A DNA stretch of 64,000 nt. It comes from Arion vulgaris (Eukaryota > Mollusca > Gastropoda > Stylommatophora > Arionidae). The notes below the pieces were generated by a model. That model was not told the DNA's origin. It searched no databases and worked only from the letters and a program-made list of their open reading frames with translations. Every line of letters starts with the position of its first letter. Within the stretch, counting starts at the first letter, position 1. Below are positions 15,201 to 28,595 of this stretch, piece after piece. Where the stretch lies: positions 977,501 through 1,041,500 of the forward strand of contig CM036769.1 of the NCBI GenBank assembly GCA_020796225.1, read 5' to 3'. A program made the position numbers and the translations under genes.

Positions 15201-18200
15201 GTAGAAACAACAGCATATCCAATGCAAGAACTGTGGAAGGTATAACAATACAAAATCTGAGACCATTTCAAAGGATATTAGGATTTAAAACTATATGCTA
15301 CTTTTTCTAATGAGCGCACATCTTCTACTTCTTCTTCTGGGATCAACTTTGGTTATGCGATTACTCCGGTATGTGACACAAACAGGGCGTCACGCTAAGG
15401 TTTTCACCAATCTCCCATATATTGGATCGGAAGGGTTGTTCCTGTTGGGAAAAATTCCATTCTCACGCTGCTCAGGCTGGTGCAGTCTGGCAAGAAGCGC
15501 TTTGGGGACTGCTTTAGTGCCTCACAGGTGAGGGCAGCCAAGTCCCTGAAACTCATTGTATGGAGGTGTGCTCTGAGACTGTAGTGTCCCATTCTAAGTC
15601 TGAAGACTGTTGTCTGCACTTTTCTGTTTAATATATTTATGTTGCCATGCTCTGGGTTGTTAGCCAATGGACTGCTAAAATCACTAATCTTGAGGTATTG
15701 AATGAGGTTGAGGTCAAGACACAGAGAAAGCTTATCATCAATATAAGAAAGAAGAAGTCATCATTTTCGGGCATCTGATGAGGAGGGGAGGTTTACAAAA
15801 CATTGTGACAACTGGCAAAATCGAGGGTAGACAAGACAGGGGAAGACAGAGACAGAACATTTTGGATAGCCTGACTTCATGTCATGGTAGAGCGTCAACA
15901 TCTGAGATGATAGCAAAACCAAAGACAGAGATTTGTTGAGATCAATGATCGCCTACGCCAGCCGGCATGGCACCTGATGATGATGATGCTGTGGGTTTTA
16001 TCCTCCGTTTGTTTTTCTCATTCAAACATCCAAATTGAATGTTTTCAAAGAGATCTGTGCTCTTTCTAAGACTTTTAATACTTGTATCTCCCTAGAGTTT
16101 GTCCAAGATCATGAGTACCATATAAGATTTCTCTTCCTCATACATAGAACTATGTTTTAGAAGATATAAAGGTCTTTTATATAAAAAGTATGAGTACAAA
16201 GCAAGAGGAAGACCACGCAAAAGATGGAGCAACGGCATCAAGAACAGCCTTACGAACATGAATATCAGCTTACAAAGTGCCTTAAAACAAGCACACACAA
16301 GATCACTACGTTTCACCCCCAACGCTTCTATAAAGAAGTCAATGGTGGAAGAGAAGAAGAAAGGTTTTTTGTATGAAACATCAATGTAGTTTTTTGTTTC
16401 TCAACAAAAAATCATAACAATCCAGGAAGTCACATAGGTGCTCAGTCTGCACCAGCAGATGTTGAAGCATATGTATGCCGATGAATCCTGTGGTTTGCTT
16501 GTTAAAGTAAAAATTTAAAAAAAAAACAACTTCAAGCCTTGATGTACGTTGGGCAATACGGTTAGAAATGCATTTTTGTGTGTTTGACCAATGGCACATG
16601 ATGTGGTCTCTGTAGTTAAGTGGTTGCATTGTATTCTGAAGGTTGTGGGGTAGAATCCAGACCGTGTTGTTCTGTTCATGAGTGTATTATTTCTATCAAA
16701 CCCTAGGATTATTGTTGGAGCTACAGAGTTTGTGTTGTGGACAATGCTCTTGGCAGGTGGTGTGCCATTTCTGTAGAGAGGACTGAGCCATAGAGAAACC
16801 CGGTGCAATGAAGCCAATCCTTCGTCTTTAGACAACAAATGGTTAACATCCCGCTGGTTAACATCCCGCTGGTTAACATCCCACTGGTTAACATCCCGCT
16901 GGTCACATTTACTTTCCAATGTTTCTGTGGTACCCAGATGAGGTTGGGTCAACCAGAGAGCCGTACGGTCAGGAAAAAATACCACTCCCACTGGGATTTG
17001 ATCCTGGGATCCTTTGATACTAACCACTACGCTATTGCTGCTATCTTTGATGATTGAACATACTTCTTATTCTGCTCCTGAGGTAACCAGTTCTACTTGT
17101 ACAATGTTTGATTTCAAACTCCATCTAGTCTGCCTGTAGAACTACAATGCTTTACAATACACATACGAATTGGTGTCAAACATGGACATTTAACAAAGTA
17201 GTAGAAAAACATACAAGTGCTTCCAAGAATATATCTTACAGAAGAGTCTTTCATATAGCATGTGCAGAGAAGAGAACAAATAGATCTATCCAAAGAGAGA
17301 TTGAAATCAAAGAATGCTACAAATAATAAAACTGAGATATTTTGGACATATAAAAAAACACAAAGTGTTGGAGAAGACCATTATGGAAAGACACCCCAAC
17401 CCCCTCCTTCCTGGCAAAGAGGAAAACCACGGAGAAGATGGATTCAGGATGTAACTGATGGTTTGGGCATGATGGCTACAGAGGTGTGACATCCGGCAGA
17501 TGAGAGAGAGAAATTCTGAAGGACTCTTAGAACTGCAAAGTTCTGCTCAGGACAAACTATTGCATGACAATGAAAGAGTGTTTTTTCCCACGGAATTATA
17601 TGAATTGGCAAACAGCATTCAGCAGTACTGTCTTCAAGAAACTGTCTTGACTTAACAAGTCTGTTTTGCCTATGTCAAATAGTACAGACAAATGAGTTGC
17701 AGACTTCGGTCTTAGATCATGTGTATATAAAAAAATTTTTAAACCAGAATACAATGAAGATAAAGGATATTCTCTATCTCGGTTGCACAAATTATGCATA
17801 CTGATCGGTGTGGCAAGATGGGAAAACCATGAGAGAAACCCGAAAGGGAGTTGTTAGTCTAAACACACTGAGATACATGCTTGTGAGGAGATCGGAGCAA
17901 TCATGGATATGTCAGATGAAGATGATCCACAAATGAACAATCAACATAATAAGCTAAAATAATAAAGTCCACACCTGTAACCCTCATAAAAAGTTTGACT
18001 CCAGGATCTTCAAGTCCATGTGATGATTTCAAGGCCACCATACTTGAATTCACATGTTGGGCTCTAGGGAAGAAACAATTTCAAAACTGATATTCAAGCA
18101 AGATATGTGGCAATATTTTAATTGAAAAATTATTTTTTATATAACCCAGGAGAATATATCATGAAAACAGGAATATAGCCAAATGAATAGAAAAGATCAA

Positions 18201-21200
18201 TATTTATCCCAATACCTAAAAAGGGAGATATCAAATTATGTACCAACTACAGAACAGTAGTTGGTCTCAGGACAAATTGGTCTCCAAATAAACACCACAA
18301 AAACAAAAATTGTTGACCTTACCAGCAGTCAAGAAAATATTCAACTAAAAACTACACTCTTGAAAAAGTCAAAAGTTTTACATACCTAGGGAGTATGATG
18401 TCATCTACGGGGATACAGCGCCAGAAATTCCACACAGAATCGCATTGGCATCAAGTGCTTTTAACAAATTGTCAAATATATGGAAGTCCAATTCACTCAG
18501 CAAGCACTTAAAATTAAAGATCTTTAACTCTTGTGTGATTCCAGTATTAACTTATGGATGCGAGAGTTGGAAAGCAACAAAAGCTCTAGAAAGAAAATTA
18601 GATAACTTTGAGAATAAATGTCTTAGAAGAATACTGAACCTCAAATGGTCAGATTTCAGACCCAATACACAAATAAGACAAGAGACCAAGCAAGAAAATG
18701 TATCAAATTTTATAAGAAAGCGCCGCTGTAACTACATCGGCCACACACTTAGAATGGATGAGAGAAGACTCCTTACCAATCCCTCATATGGACACCAGAG
18801 GGAAAGAAAACGAGGAAGACCAAGAGAGACTCTGCGTAGAACCATCACCAGAGAAGGCTCAACGATGGGCCTAGTAAACATTAAAGACTTAAAACAAATA
18901 GCACGAACCACGAGACATGGAGAGCTATGACCTCTGCCCTACGCGCCGCCCACAGGCCCAAGAGGAAAGACTAACTAACAGAACAGTGGCATTGATTAGC
19001 CACGCAAGTAAAATCTTACTAAAAATAATGATGGGTGTCAAAGTTCTGCTCAGGACAAGCTATTTGATGATGATATAACTTATTTCCAGGTTAGATTGCC
19101 ACTAGAGAAATATTTAGACTTAAGGAACAGATGCAGCCAGCACATGAATTACTAGACAGTATGGGTGTCAATTACTATGCTTCATTGATTTCTGTAAGTG
19201 TGATCTAACTTCATGCAAGTGTGATCTAACTTCATGCAAGTGTGATCTAACTTCATGCAAGTGTGATCTAACTTCATGCAAGTGTGATCTAACTTCATGC
19301 AAGTGTGATCTAACTTCATGCAAGTGTGATCTAACTTCATGCAAGTGTGATCTAACTTCATGCAAGTGTGATCTAACTTCATGCAAGTGTGATCTAACTT
19401 CATGCAGCATAAAGTAAGGAAAAAGTATAGGAACCTTTTATTCATAGCTCAAGGTATATTGTGGAATTCGGTGTTAGGCCAGTATTTATTTAACTGTTGG
19501 CACACAAAGGAGTTGCATGGTCAACATCACGTCAGCCACATTTACTTCCCAGTTTCACAGACAAAGATAATTGGGTGTGGTTCGTCAAAGACAGGCAGAC
19601 ATGGCAAGTGACAGTGAGAGATGGCTCAAAAAGAAAAACACTATCAAATATGGAGCCAGAAGAAAGTGCAGAGAGAGACCATTCTTTGCATCAGCTCCAG
19701 TCGTCAGTTTCACCTGCAGCAAGGATTGACACTCCAGAATAGGTCATTTCAGCCGTAACAGATGATGTGATTCAGCTCAGAACAAACAACGTGACACAAA
19801 ACCTATCATCCCCTGAGACAAAGAGGCTAATGATGATGAGCACATGAGGTCACTACACAGTGCAGAATTTTAAAAAGTAAATTATTTGTTTCTGTACCCT
19901 TACATATATTGGGGAATACTGAGTTAAATCTGTATTTTTCTTTGACCAACGGCACACAATGACTGATGTGGACATCGTTTAAAGTCGCCTTTACTTCCAA
20001 GTGTTCTCTGGTGCCTTTACTTCCAAGTGTTCTCTGGTGCCCATTTGAGGCTTGGTAGACCTGAGAATTGTTATGACCATTAAAAAATCCCACTCCCATT
20101 GTGAAATTTGATCCTGGGACCCCCACCCCTACAGAGATAGTGTACTAATGCACTAACCACTATGCAATTGCAGTACTCACACAGTGTGTGCAAGTTAGTT
20201 TCTTAGTTATACCTCAGACATGAAAAATATGAATCTTGAAAGATGATCTCAAGATTGAAGTTTGACTTCATTCACTTTGAAATGAGAATATTGTTGTAAT
20301 TACTTCATCCACTTTGAAATGAGAATATTGTTGTAATTACTTCATCCACTTTGAAATGAGAATATTGTTGTAATTACTTCATCCACTTTGAAATGAGAAT
20401 ATTGTTGTAATTACTTCATCCACTTTGAAATGAGAATATTGTTGTAATTACTTCATCCACTTTGAAATGAGAATATTGTTGTAATTACTTCATCCACTTT
20501 GAAATGAGAATATTGTTGTAAAACAGCAAAGTGTGGAGAACATAATAACCTACTCCTGCTGGCATGACACTTGATGATGATGGTGGTTAGAGAAGGCAGC
20601 TCTCTTGTATTAAACTTTGCAATATATAACGGATGACCTGGTTTTGTAGGTAAAGGAAGAATCAAAAGCAACTGTAAACTCCAGCATTCAAGATTCACTT
20701 ACAAAATTAGAAAACAGTACAACTGGAAGCATACATAGACACTATCCATTCATACAGAACAAGATATAGGGATCTCAATGGCGAAGTGGTTACATCATAC
20801 AGAACAAGATATAGGGATCTCAATGGCGAAGTGGTTACATCATACAGAACAAGATATAGGGATCTCAATGGCGAAGTGGTTACATCATACAGAACAAGAT
20901 ATAGGGATCTCAATGGCGAAGTGGTTACATCATACAGAACAAGATATAGGGATCTCAATGGCGAAGTGGTTACATCATACAGAACAAGATATAGGGATCT
21001 CAATGGCGAAGTGGTTACATCATACAGAACAAGATATAGGGATCTCAATGGCGATGTGGTTACATCATACAGAACAAGATATAGGGATCTCAATGGCGAA
21101 TTGGTTACATCATACAGAACAAGATATAGGGATCTCAATGGCGAAGTGGTTACATCATACAGAACAAGATATAGGGATCTCAATGGCGAAGTGGTTACAT

Positions 21201-24200
21201 CATACAGAACAAGATATAGGGATCTCAATGGCGAAGTGGTTACATCATACAGAACAAGATATAGGGATCTCAATGGCGAAGTGGTTACATCATACAGAAC
21301 AAGATATAGGGATCTCAATGGCGAAGTGGTTACATCATACAGAACAAGATATAGGGATCTCAATGGCAAGTGGTTACATCATACAGAACAAGATATAGGG
21401 ATCTCAATGGCAAGTGGTTACATCATACAGAACAAGATATAGGGATCTCAATGGCGAAGTGGTTACATCATACAGAACAAGATATAGGGGTCTCAATGGC
21501 GAAGTGGTTACATCATACAGAACAAGATATAGGGATCTCAATGGCGAAGTGGTTACATCATACAGAACAAGATATAGGGATCTCAATGGCGAAGTGGTCA
21601 TCATAGACAGATAAGATCTACTGGTCACATACAGAACAAGATATAGGGATCTCAATGGCGAAGTGGTTACATCATACAGAACAAGATATAGGGATCTCAA
21701 TGGCGAAGTGGTTACATCATACAGAACAAGATATAGGGATCTCAATGGCGAAGTGGTTACATCATACAGAACAAGATATAGGGATCTCAATGGCGAAGTG
21801 GTTACATCATACAGAACAAGATATAGGATCTCAATGGCGAAGTGGTTACATCATACAGAACAAGATATAGGGATCTCAATGGCGAAGTGGTTACATCATA
21901 CAGAACAAGATATAGGGATCTCAATGGCGAAGTGGTTACATCATACAGAACAAGATATAGGGATCTCAATGGCGAAGTGGTTACATCATACAGAACAAGA
22001 TATAGGGATCTCAATGCGAAGTGGTTACATCATACAGAACAAGATATAGGATCTCAATGGCGAAATGGTTACATCATACAGAACAAGATATAGGGATCTC
22101 AATGGCGAAGTGGTTACATCATACAGAACAAGATATAGGGATCTCAATGGCGAAGTGGTTACATCATACAGAACAAGATATAGGGATCTCAATGGCGAAG
22201 TGGTTACATCATACAGAACAAGATATAGGGATCTCAATGGCAGTGGTTACATCATACAGAACAAGATATAGGGATCTCAATGAAGTGGTTCATCATACAG
22301 AACAGATATAGGATCTCAATGCATGGTTACATCATACAGAACAAGATATAGGGATCTCAATGGCGAAGTGGTTACATCATACAGAACAAGATATAGGGAT
22401 CTCAATGGCGAAGTGGTTACATCATACAGAACAAGATATAGGGATCTCAATGGCGAAGTGGTTACATCATACAGAACAAGATATAGGGATCTCAATGGCG
22501 AAGTGGTTACATCATACAGAACAAGATATAGGGATCTCAATGGCGAAGTGGTTACATCATACAGAACAAGATATAGGGATCTCAATGGCGAAGTGGTTAC
22601 ATCATACAGAACAAGATATAGGGATCTCAATGGCAAGTGGTTACATCATACAGAACAAGATATAGGATCTCAATGGAATGGTTACATCATACAGAACAAG
22701 ATATAGGGATCTCAATGGCGAAGTGGTTACATCATACAGAACAAGATATAGGGATCTCAATGGCGAAGTGGTTACATCATACAGAACAAGATATAGGGAT
22801 CTCAATGGCGAAGTGGTTACATCATACAGAACAAGATATAGGGATCTCAATGGCGAAGTGGTTACATCATACAGAACAAGATATAGGGATCTCAATGGCG
22901 AAGTGGTTACATCATACAGAACAAGATATAGGGATCTCAATGCGAAGTGGTTACATCATACAGAACAAGATATAGGATCTCAATGGCGAAGTGGTTACAT
23001 CATACAGAACAAGATATAGGGATCTCAATGGCGAAGTGGTTACATCATACAGAACAAGATATAGGGATCTCAATGGCGAAGTGGTTACATCATACAGAAC
23101 AAGATATAGGGATCTCAATGGCGAAGTGGTTACATCATACAGAACAAGATATAGGGATCTCAATGGCAAGTGGTTACATCATACAGAACAAGATATAGGG
23201 ATCTCAATGGCGAAGTGGTTACATCATACAGAACAAGATATAGGGATCTCAATGGCGAAGTGGTTACATCATACAGAACAAGATATAGGGATCTCAATGG
23301 CGAAGTGGTTACATCATACAGAACAAGATATAGGGATCTCAATGGCGAAGTGGTTACATCATACAGAACAAGATATAGGGATCTCAATGGCGAAGTGGTT
23401 ACATCATACAGAACAAGATATAGGGATCTCAATGGCGAAGTGGTTACATCATACAGAACAAGATATAGGGATCTCAATGGCAAGTGGTTACATCATACAG
23501 AACAAGATATAGGGATCTCAATGGCGAAGTGGTTACATCATACAGAACAAGATATAGGGATCTCAATGGCGAAGTGGTTACATCATACAGAACAAGATAT
23601 AGGGATCTCAATGGCGAAGTGGTTACATCATACAGAACAAGATATAGGGATCTCAATGGCGAAGTGGTTACATCATACAGAACAAGATATAGGGATCTCA
23701 ATGGCGAAGTGGTTACATCATACAGAACAAGATATAGGGATCTCAATGGCGAAGTGGTTACATCATACAGAACAAGATATAGGGATCTCAATGGCGAAGT
23801 GGTTACATCATACAGAACAAGATATAGGGATCTCAATGGCGAAGTGGTTACATCATACAGAACAAGATATAGGGATCTCAATGGCGAAGTGGTTACATCA
23901 TACAGAACAAGATATAGGGATCTCAATGGCGAATTGGTTACATCATACAGAACAAGATATAGGGATCTCAATGGCGAAGTGGTTACATCATACAGAACAA
24001 GATATAGGGATCTCAATGGCGAAGTGGTTACATCATACAGAACAAGATATAGGGATCTCAATGGCGAAGTGGTTACATCATACAGAACAAGATATAGGGA
24101 TCTCAATGGCGAAGTGGTTACATCATACAGAACAAGATATAGGGATCTCAATGGCGAAGTGGTTACATCATACAGAACAAGATATAGGGATCTCAATGGC

Positions 24201-27200
24201 GAAGTGGTTACATCATACAGAACAAGATATAGGGATCTCAATGGCGAAGTGGTTACATCATACAGAACAAGATATAGGGATCTCAATGGCGAAGTGGTTA
24301 CATCATACAGAACAAGATATAGGGATCTCAATGGCGAAGTGGTTACATCATACAGAACAAGATAAAGGGATCTCAATGGCGAAGTGGTTCATCATCAGAA
24401 CAAGATATAGGGATCTCAATGGCAAGTGGTTACATCATACAGAACAAGATATAGGGATCTCAATGGCGAAGTGGTTACATCATACAGAACAAGATATAGG
24501 GATCTCAATGGCGAAGTGGTTACATCATACAGAACAAGATATAGGGATCTCAATGGCGAAGTGGTTACATCATACAGAACAAGATATAGGGATCTCAATG
24601 GCGAAGTGGTTACATCATACAGAACAAGATATAGGGATCTCAAGGGCGAAGTGGTTACATCATACAGAACAAGATATAGGGATCTCAATGGCGAAGTGGT
24701 TACATCATACAGAACAAGATATAGGGATCTCAATGGCGAAGTGGTTACATCATACAGGAACAAGATATAGGGATCTCAATGGCGAAGTGGTTACATCATA
24801 CAGAACAAGATATAGGGATCTCAAGTGGAATAGAGTAATCATACAGAACAAGATATAGGGATCTCAATGGCGAAGTGGTTACATCATACAGAACAAGATA
24901 TAGGGATCTCAATGGCGAAGTGGTTACATCATACAGAACAAGATATAGGGATCTCAATGGCGAAGTGGTTACATCATACAGAACAAGATATAGGGATCTC
25001 AATGGCAAGTGGTTACATCATACAGAACAAGATATAGGGATCTCAATGGCGAAGTGGTTACATCATACAGAACAAGATATAGGGATCTCAATGGCGAAGT
25101 GGTTACATCATACAGAACAAGATATAGGGATCTCAATGGCGAAGTGGTTACATCATACAGAACAAGATATAGGGATCTCAATGGCAAGTGGTTACATCAT
25201 ACAGAACAAGATATAGGGATCTCAATGGCAAGTGGTTACATCATACAGAACAAGATATAGGGATCTCAATGGCGAAGTGGTTACATCATACAGAACAAGA
25301 TATAGGATCTCAATGGCGAAGTGGTTACATCATACAGAACAAGATATAGGGATCTCAATGGCGAAGTGGTTACATCATACAGAACAAGATATAGGGATCT
25401 CAATGGCGAAGTGGTTACATCATACAGAACAAGATATAGGGATCTCAATGGCGAAGTGGTTACATCATACAGAACAAGATATAGGGATCTCAATGGCGAA
25501 GTGGTTACATCATACAGAACAAGATATAGGGATCTCAATGGCGAAGTGGTTACATCATACAGAACAAGATATAGGGATCTCAATGGCAAGTGGTTACATC
25601 ATACAGAACAAGATATAGGGATCTCAAGTAGGCATGAAGTGGTTACATCATACAGAACAAGATATAGGGATCTCAATGGCGAAGTGGTTACATCATACAG
25701 AACAAGATATAGGGATCTCAATGGCGAAGTGGTTACATCATACAGAACAAGATATAGGGATCTCAATGGCAAGTGGTTACATCATACAGAACAAGATATA
25801 GGGATCTCAATGGCGAAGTGGTTACATCATACAGAACAAGATATAGGGATCTCAATGGCGAAGTGGTTACATCATACAGAACAAGATATAGGATCTCAAT
25901 GGCGAAGTGGTTACATCATACAGAACAAGATATAGGATCTCAATGGCGAAGTGGTTACATCATACAGAACAAGATATAGGGATCTCAATGGCGAAGTGGT
26001 TACATCATACAGAACAAGATATAGGGATCTCAATGGCGAAGTGGTTACATCATACAGAACAAGATATAGGGATCTCAATGGCGAAGTGGTTACATCATAC
26101 AGAACAAGATATAGGGATCTCAATGGCGAAGTGGTTACATCATACAGAACAAGATATAGGGATCTCAATGGCGAAGTGGTTACATCATACAGAACAAGAT
26201 ATAGGGATCTCAATGGCGAAGTGGTTACATCATACAGAACAAGATATAGGGATCTCAATGGCGAAGTGGTTACATCATACAGAACAAGATATAGGGATCT
26301 CAATGGCGAAGTGGTTACATCATACAGAACAAGATATAGGGATCTCAATGGCAAGTGGTTACATCATACAGAACAAGATATAGGGATCTCAATGGCGAAG
26401 TGGTTACATCATACAGAACAAGATATAGGGATCTCAATGGCGAAGTGGTTACATCATACAGAACAAGATATAGGGATCTCAATGGCGAAGTGGTTACATC
26501 ATACAGAACAAGATATAGGGATCTCAATGGCGAAGTGGTTACATCATACAGAACAAGATATAGGGATCTCAATGGCGAAGTGGTTACATCATACAGAACA
26601 AGATATAGGGATCTCAATGGCGAAGTGGTTACATCATACAGAACAAGATATAGGGATCTCAATGGCGAAGTGGTTACATCATACAGAACAAGATATAGGG
26701 ATCTCAATGGCGAAGTGGTTACATCATACAGAACAAGATATAGGGATCTCAATGGCAGAAGTGGTTACATCATACAGAACAAGATATAGGGATCTCAATG
26801 GCGAAGTGGTTACATCATACAGAACAAGATATAGGATCTCAATGGCGAATGGTTACATCATACAGAACAAGATTAGGGATCTCAATGGCGATGGTTAATC
26901 ATGACATGAACTAAGGATATAGGGATCTCATGGCAATGAGTTACACTGACAGAACAAGATATAGGATCTCAATGGCGAAGTGTTACATCGCTAGCAGAAC
27001 AAGTTGGGATTATGGCAATGGTCCAGAACAGAATCAAGATATAGGATCTATTTGGAGTATGAAGTGGTTACATTCTGCATGAAGCACTGAAAGACAAGTC
27101 TGGGAACTGTCAATGAGTCATCTTGACAGAACAATAACTACTTTGTAGAGTATGGATGGTTAGCACGTGCCTCCATAGTCTCGAGCATTTACGGTGCATT

Positions 27201-28552
27201 ATATGTGATCAATCTAAGTTTATGCTGGACAGATACAAACTTCTGAGGAGGATTGAGGTTAGACTGACTGCCACCCATAGTTCTTCAAGCTGCATTTCTG
27301 GGCATATTACGTGATAATGGCTGTTACAATGCTCTGGACGATAGAGTGACACTGCGCCTCATGCTCGTTGAACTAGTCATGAGTGCTACTAGGAAACTGT
27401 AAGAGTCTAAGTCATCTGCCTTTGGCAGATACTAACTACTTTCTTGGAGGATATGAGTTGAGATCATGCCTGCTGCCCATGCTCTGAAGCAGTTTACTGG
27501 GCATCATTAACTGTGATCAACTCTGAAGTTCTCTGTCTCTGGACAGAACAATAACTACTTTCTGTAGGAGGATATGGAGGTTGAGACTGTTACTGCTGCC
27601 CTCCCATAGTTCTCAGAAGCTGTTTACTGGGTGCATTATTACTGTGATCAACTCTAAGTTCATGCTTCGGACAGAACAATAACTACTTTCTGTAGGAGGA
27701 TATGGAAGTTGAGACTGTTACTGCTGCCCTCCCATAGCTCTCAGAAGCTCAGTTTACTGGGTGCATTATTACTGTGATCAACTCTTAAGTTCATGCTTCG
27801 GAACATCCAAAACAACATGTTGTGGTTGCAGGGCACAAATTTGGGGTGTAAAGAATAGAGCCACTGTTACCTGCCACGCATGTCGTAAGAGGCGACTAAG
27901 GAGGTTTGGCTGAAATCGGATGGACATGTCCTAAACATGTAGAAGTATATGAGTTTAGAGGCCTACCAAACCAATGTGCAATGTATACACGTTCTTGGCA
28001 AAGATCAAACATATCACAAAAAGTGATTAAAATTGGTCGAAAGAACGTCGCAAAAAGATGTTGTGGTATGAGTGGATATCATCTATTGGGGCTTCAAGCA
28101 TCTCAGGGTTCACATGGACATACTGTCCTAGGCATGTGATATTTGCAGTAATGACAGCAGACATGCATCAACAACACTAACCGCTAGCGAATCGAAGATG
28201 GATGAGATATCCTTCAGTCGCTCAGCCACCAACTGTTGGATGAGAACATGGCAGAAATTGATGTTGAAATCTATGGAGCCTTATAAGAAGTTTCTTATCC
28301 CACATAGCACAAGTAAGACTGGACGTCTGAGGGGCAGAGTAAGAAATGGTTTTAACCGGTATGTCACGGAAACCATCAGCATGCCCTCAGATGTCTGCTG
28401 GGAGAGACTAAGCACTTATGGGTTTCCCAGGAGTAAAATGATCGGGACCCTCACGGTGCTAAGGAGTTCATGCACTGTCACTAAGATTTTCTGTATAAGA
28501 AAGAGATCGAAGCACACATGGTTACTCACCGAAGTGCAATGATGATGGTCCT

Positions 28553-28595
<43 letters not shown>

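Larger units (their letters stand above)
16418..17125 (-). mobile_element. LINE-e 3' fragment split by SINE-F and SINE-K
   Basis: LINE-e 3' sequence at 16418-16508 resumes at 17050-17125 (AACCAGTTCTACTTGTACAA). The intervening DNA is SINE-F copy 4, a 15-bp array and SINE-K. Confidence 0.6.
27770..28592 (+). mobile_element. LINE-e 3' end, interrupted by SINE-alpha
   Basis: RNase H landmark LRNIQNNML at ~27.80 kb continues after the SINE as WYEWISSI, then decayed C-terminal sequence, GTGCAATGATGATGGTCC and a (TCAA)n 3' tail. Confidence 0.8.

Noticed and set aside
18445..18930. 161-codon ORF as a host gene
   Set aside because: It is the ORF2 C-terminus of LINE-a ([31 protein letters not shown]).
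23170..24858. 562-codon plus-strand ORF, plus the 300-codon minus-strand ORF over the same DNA
   Set aside because: Pure 45-bp repeat; several frames on both strands are open because 45 is divisible by three. No non-repeat sequence, no codon signal, and single-base indels move the frame between unit types.
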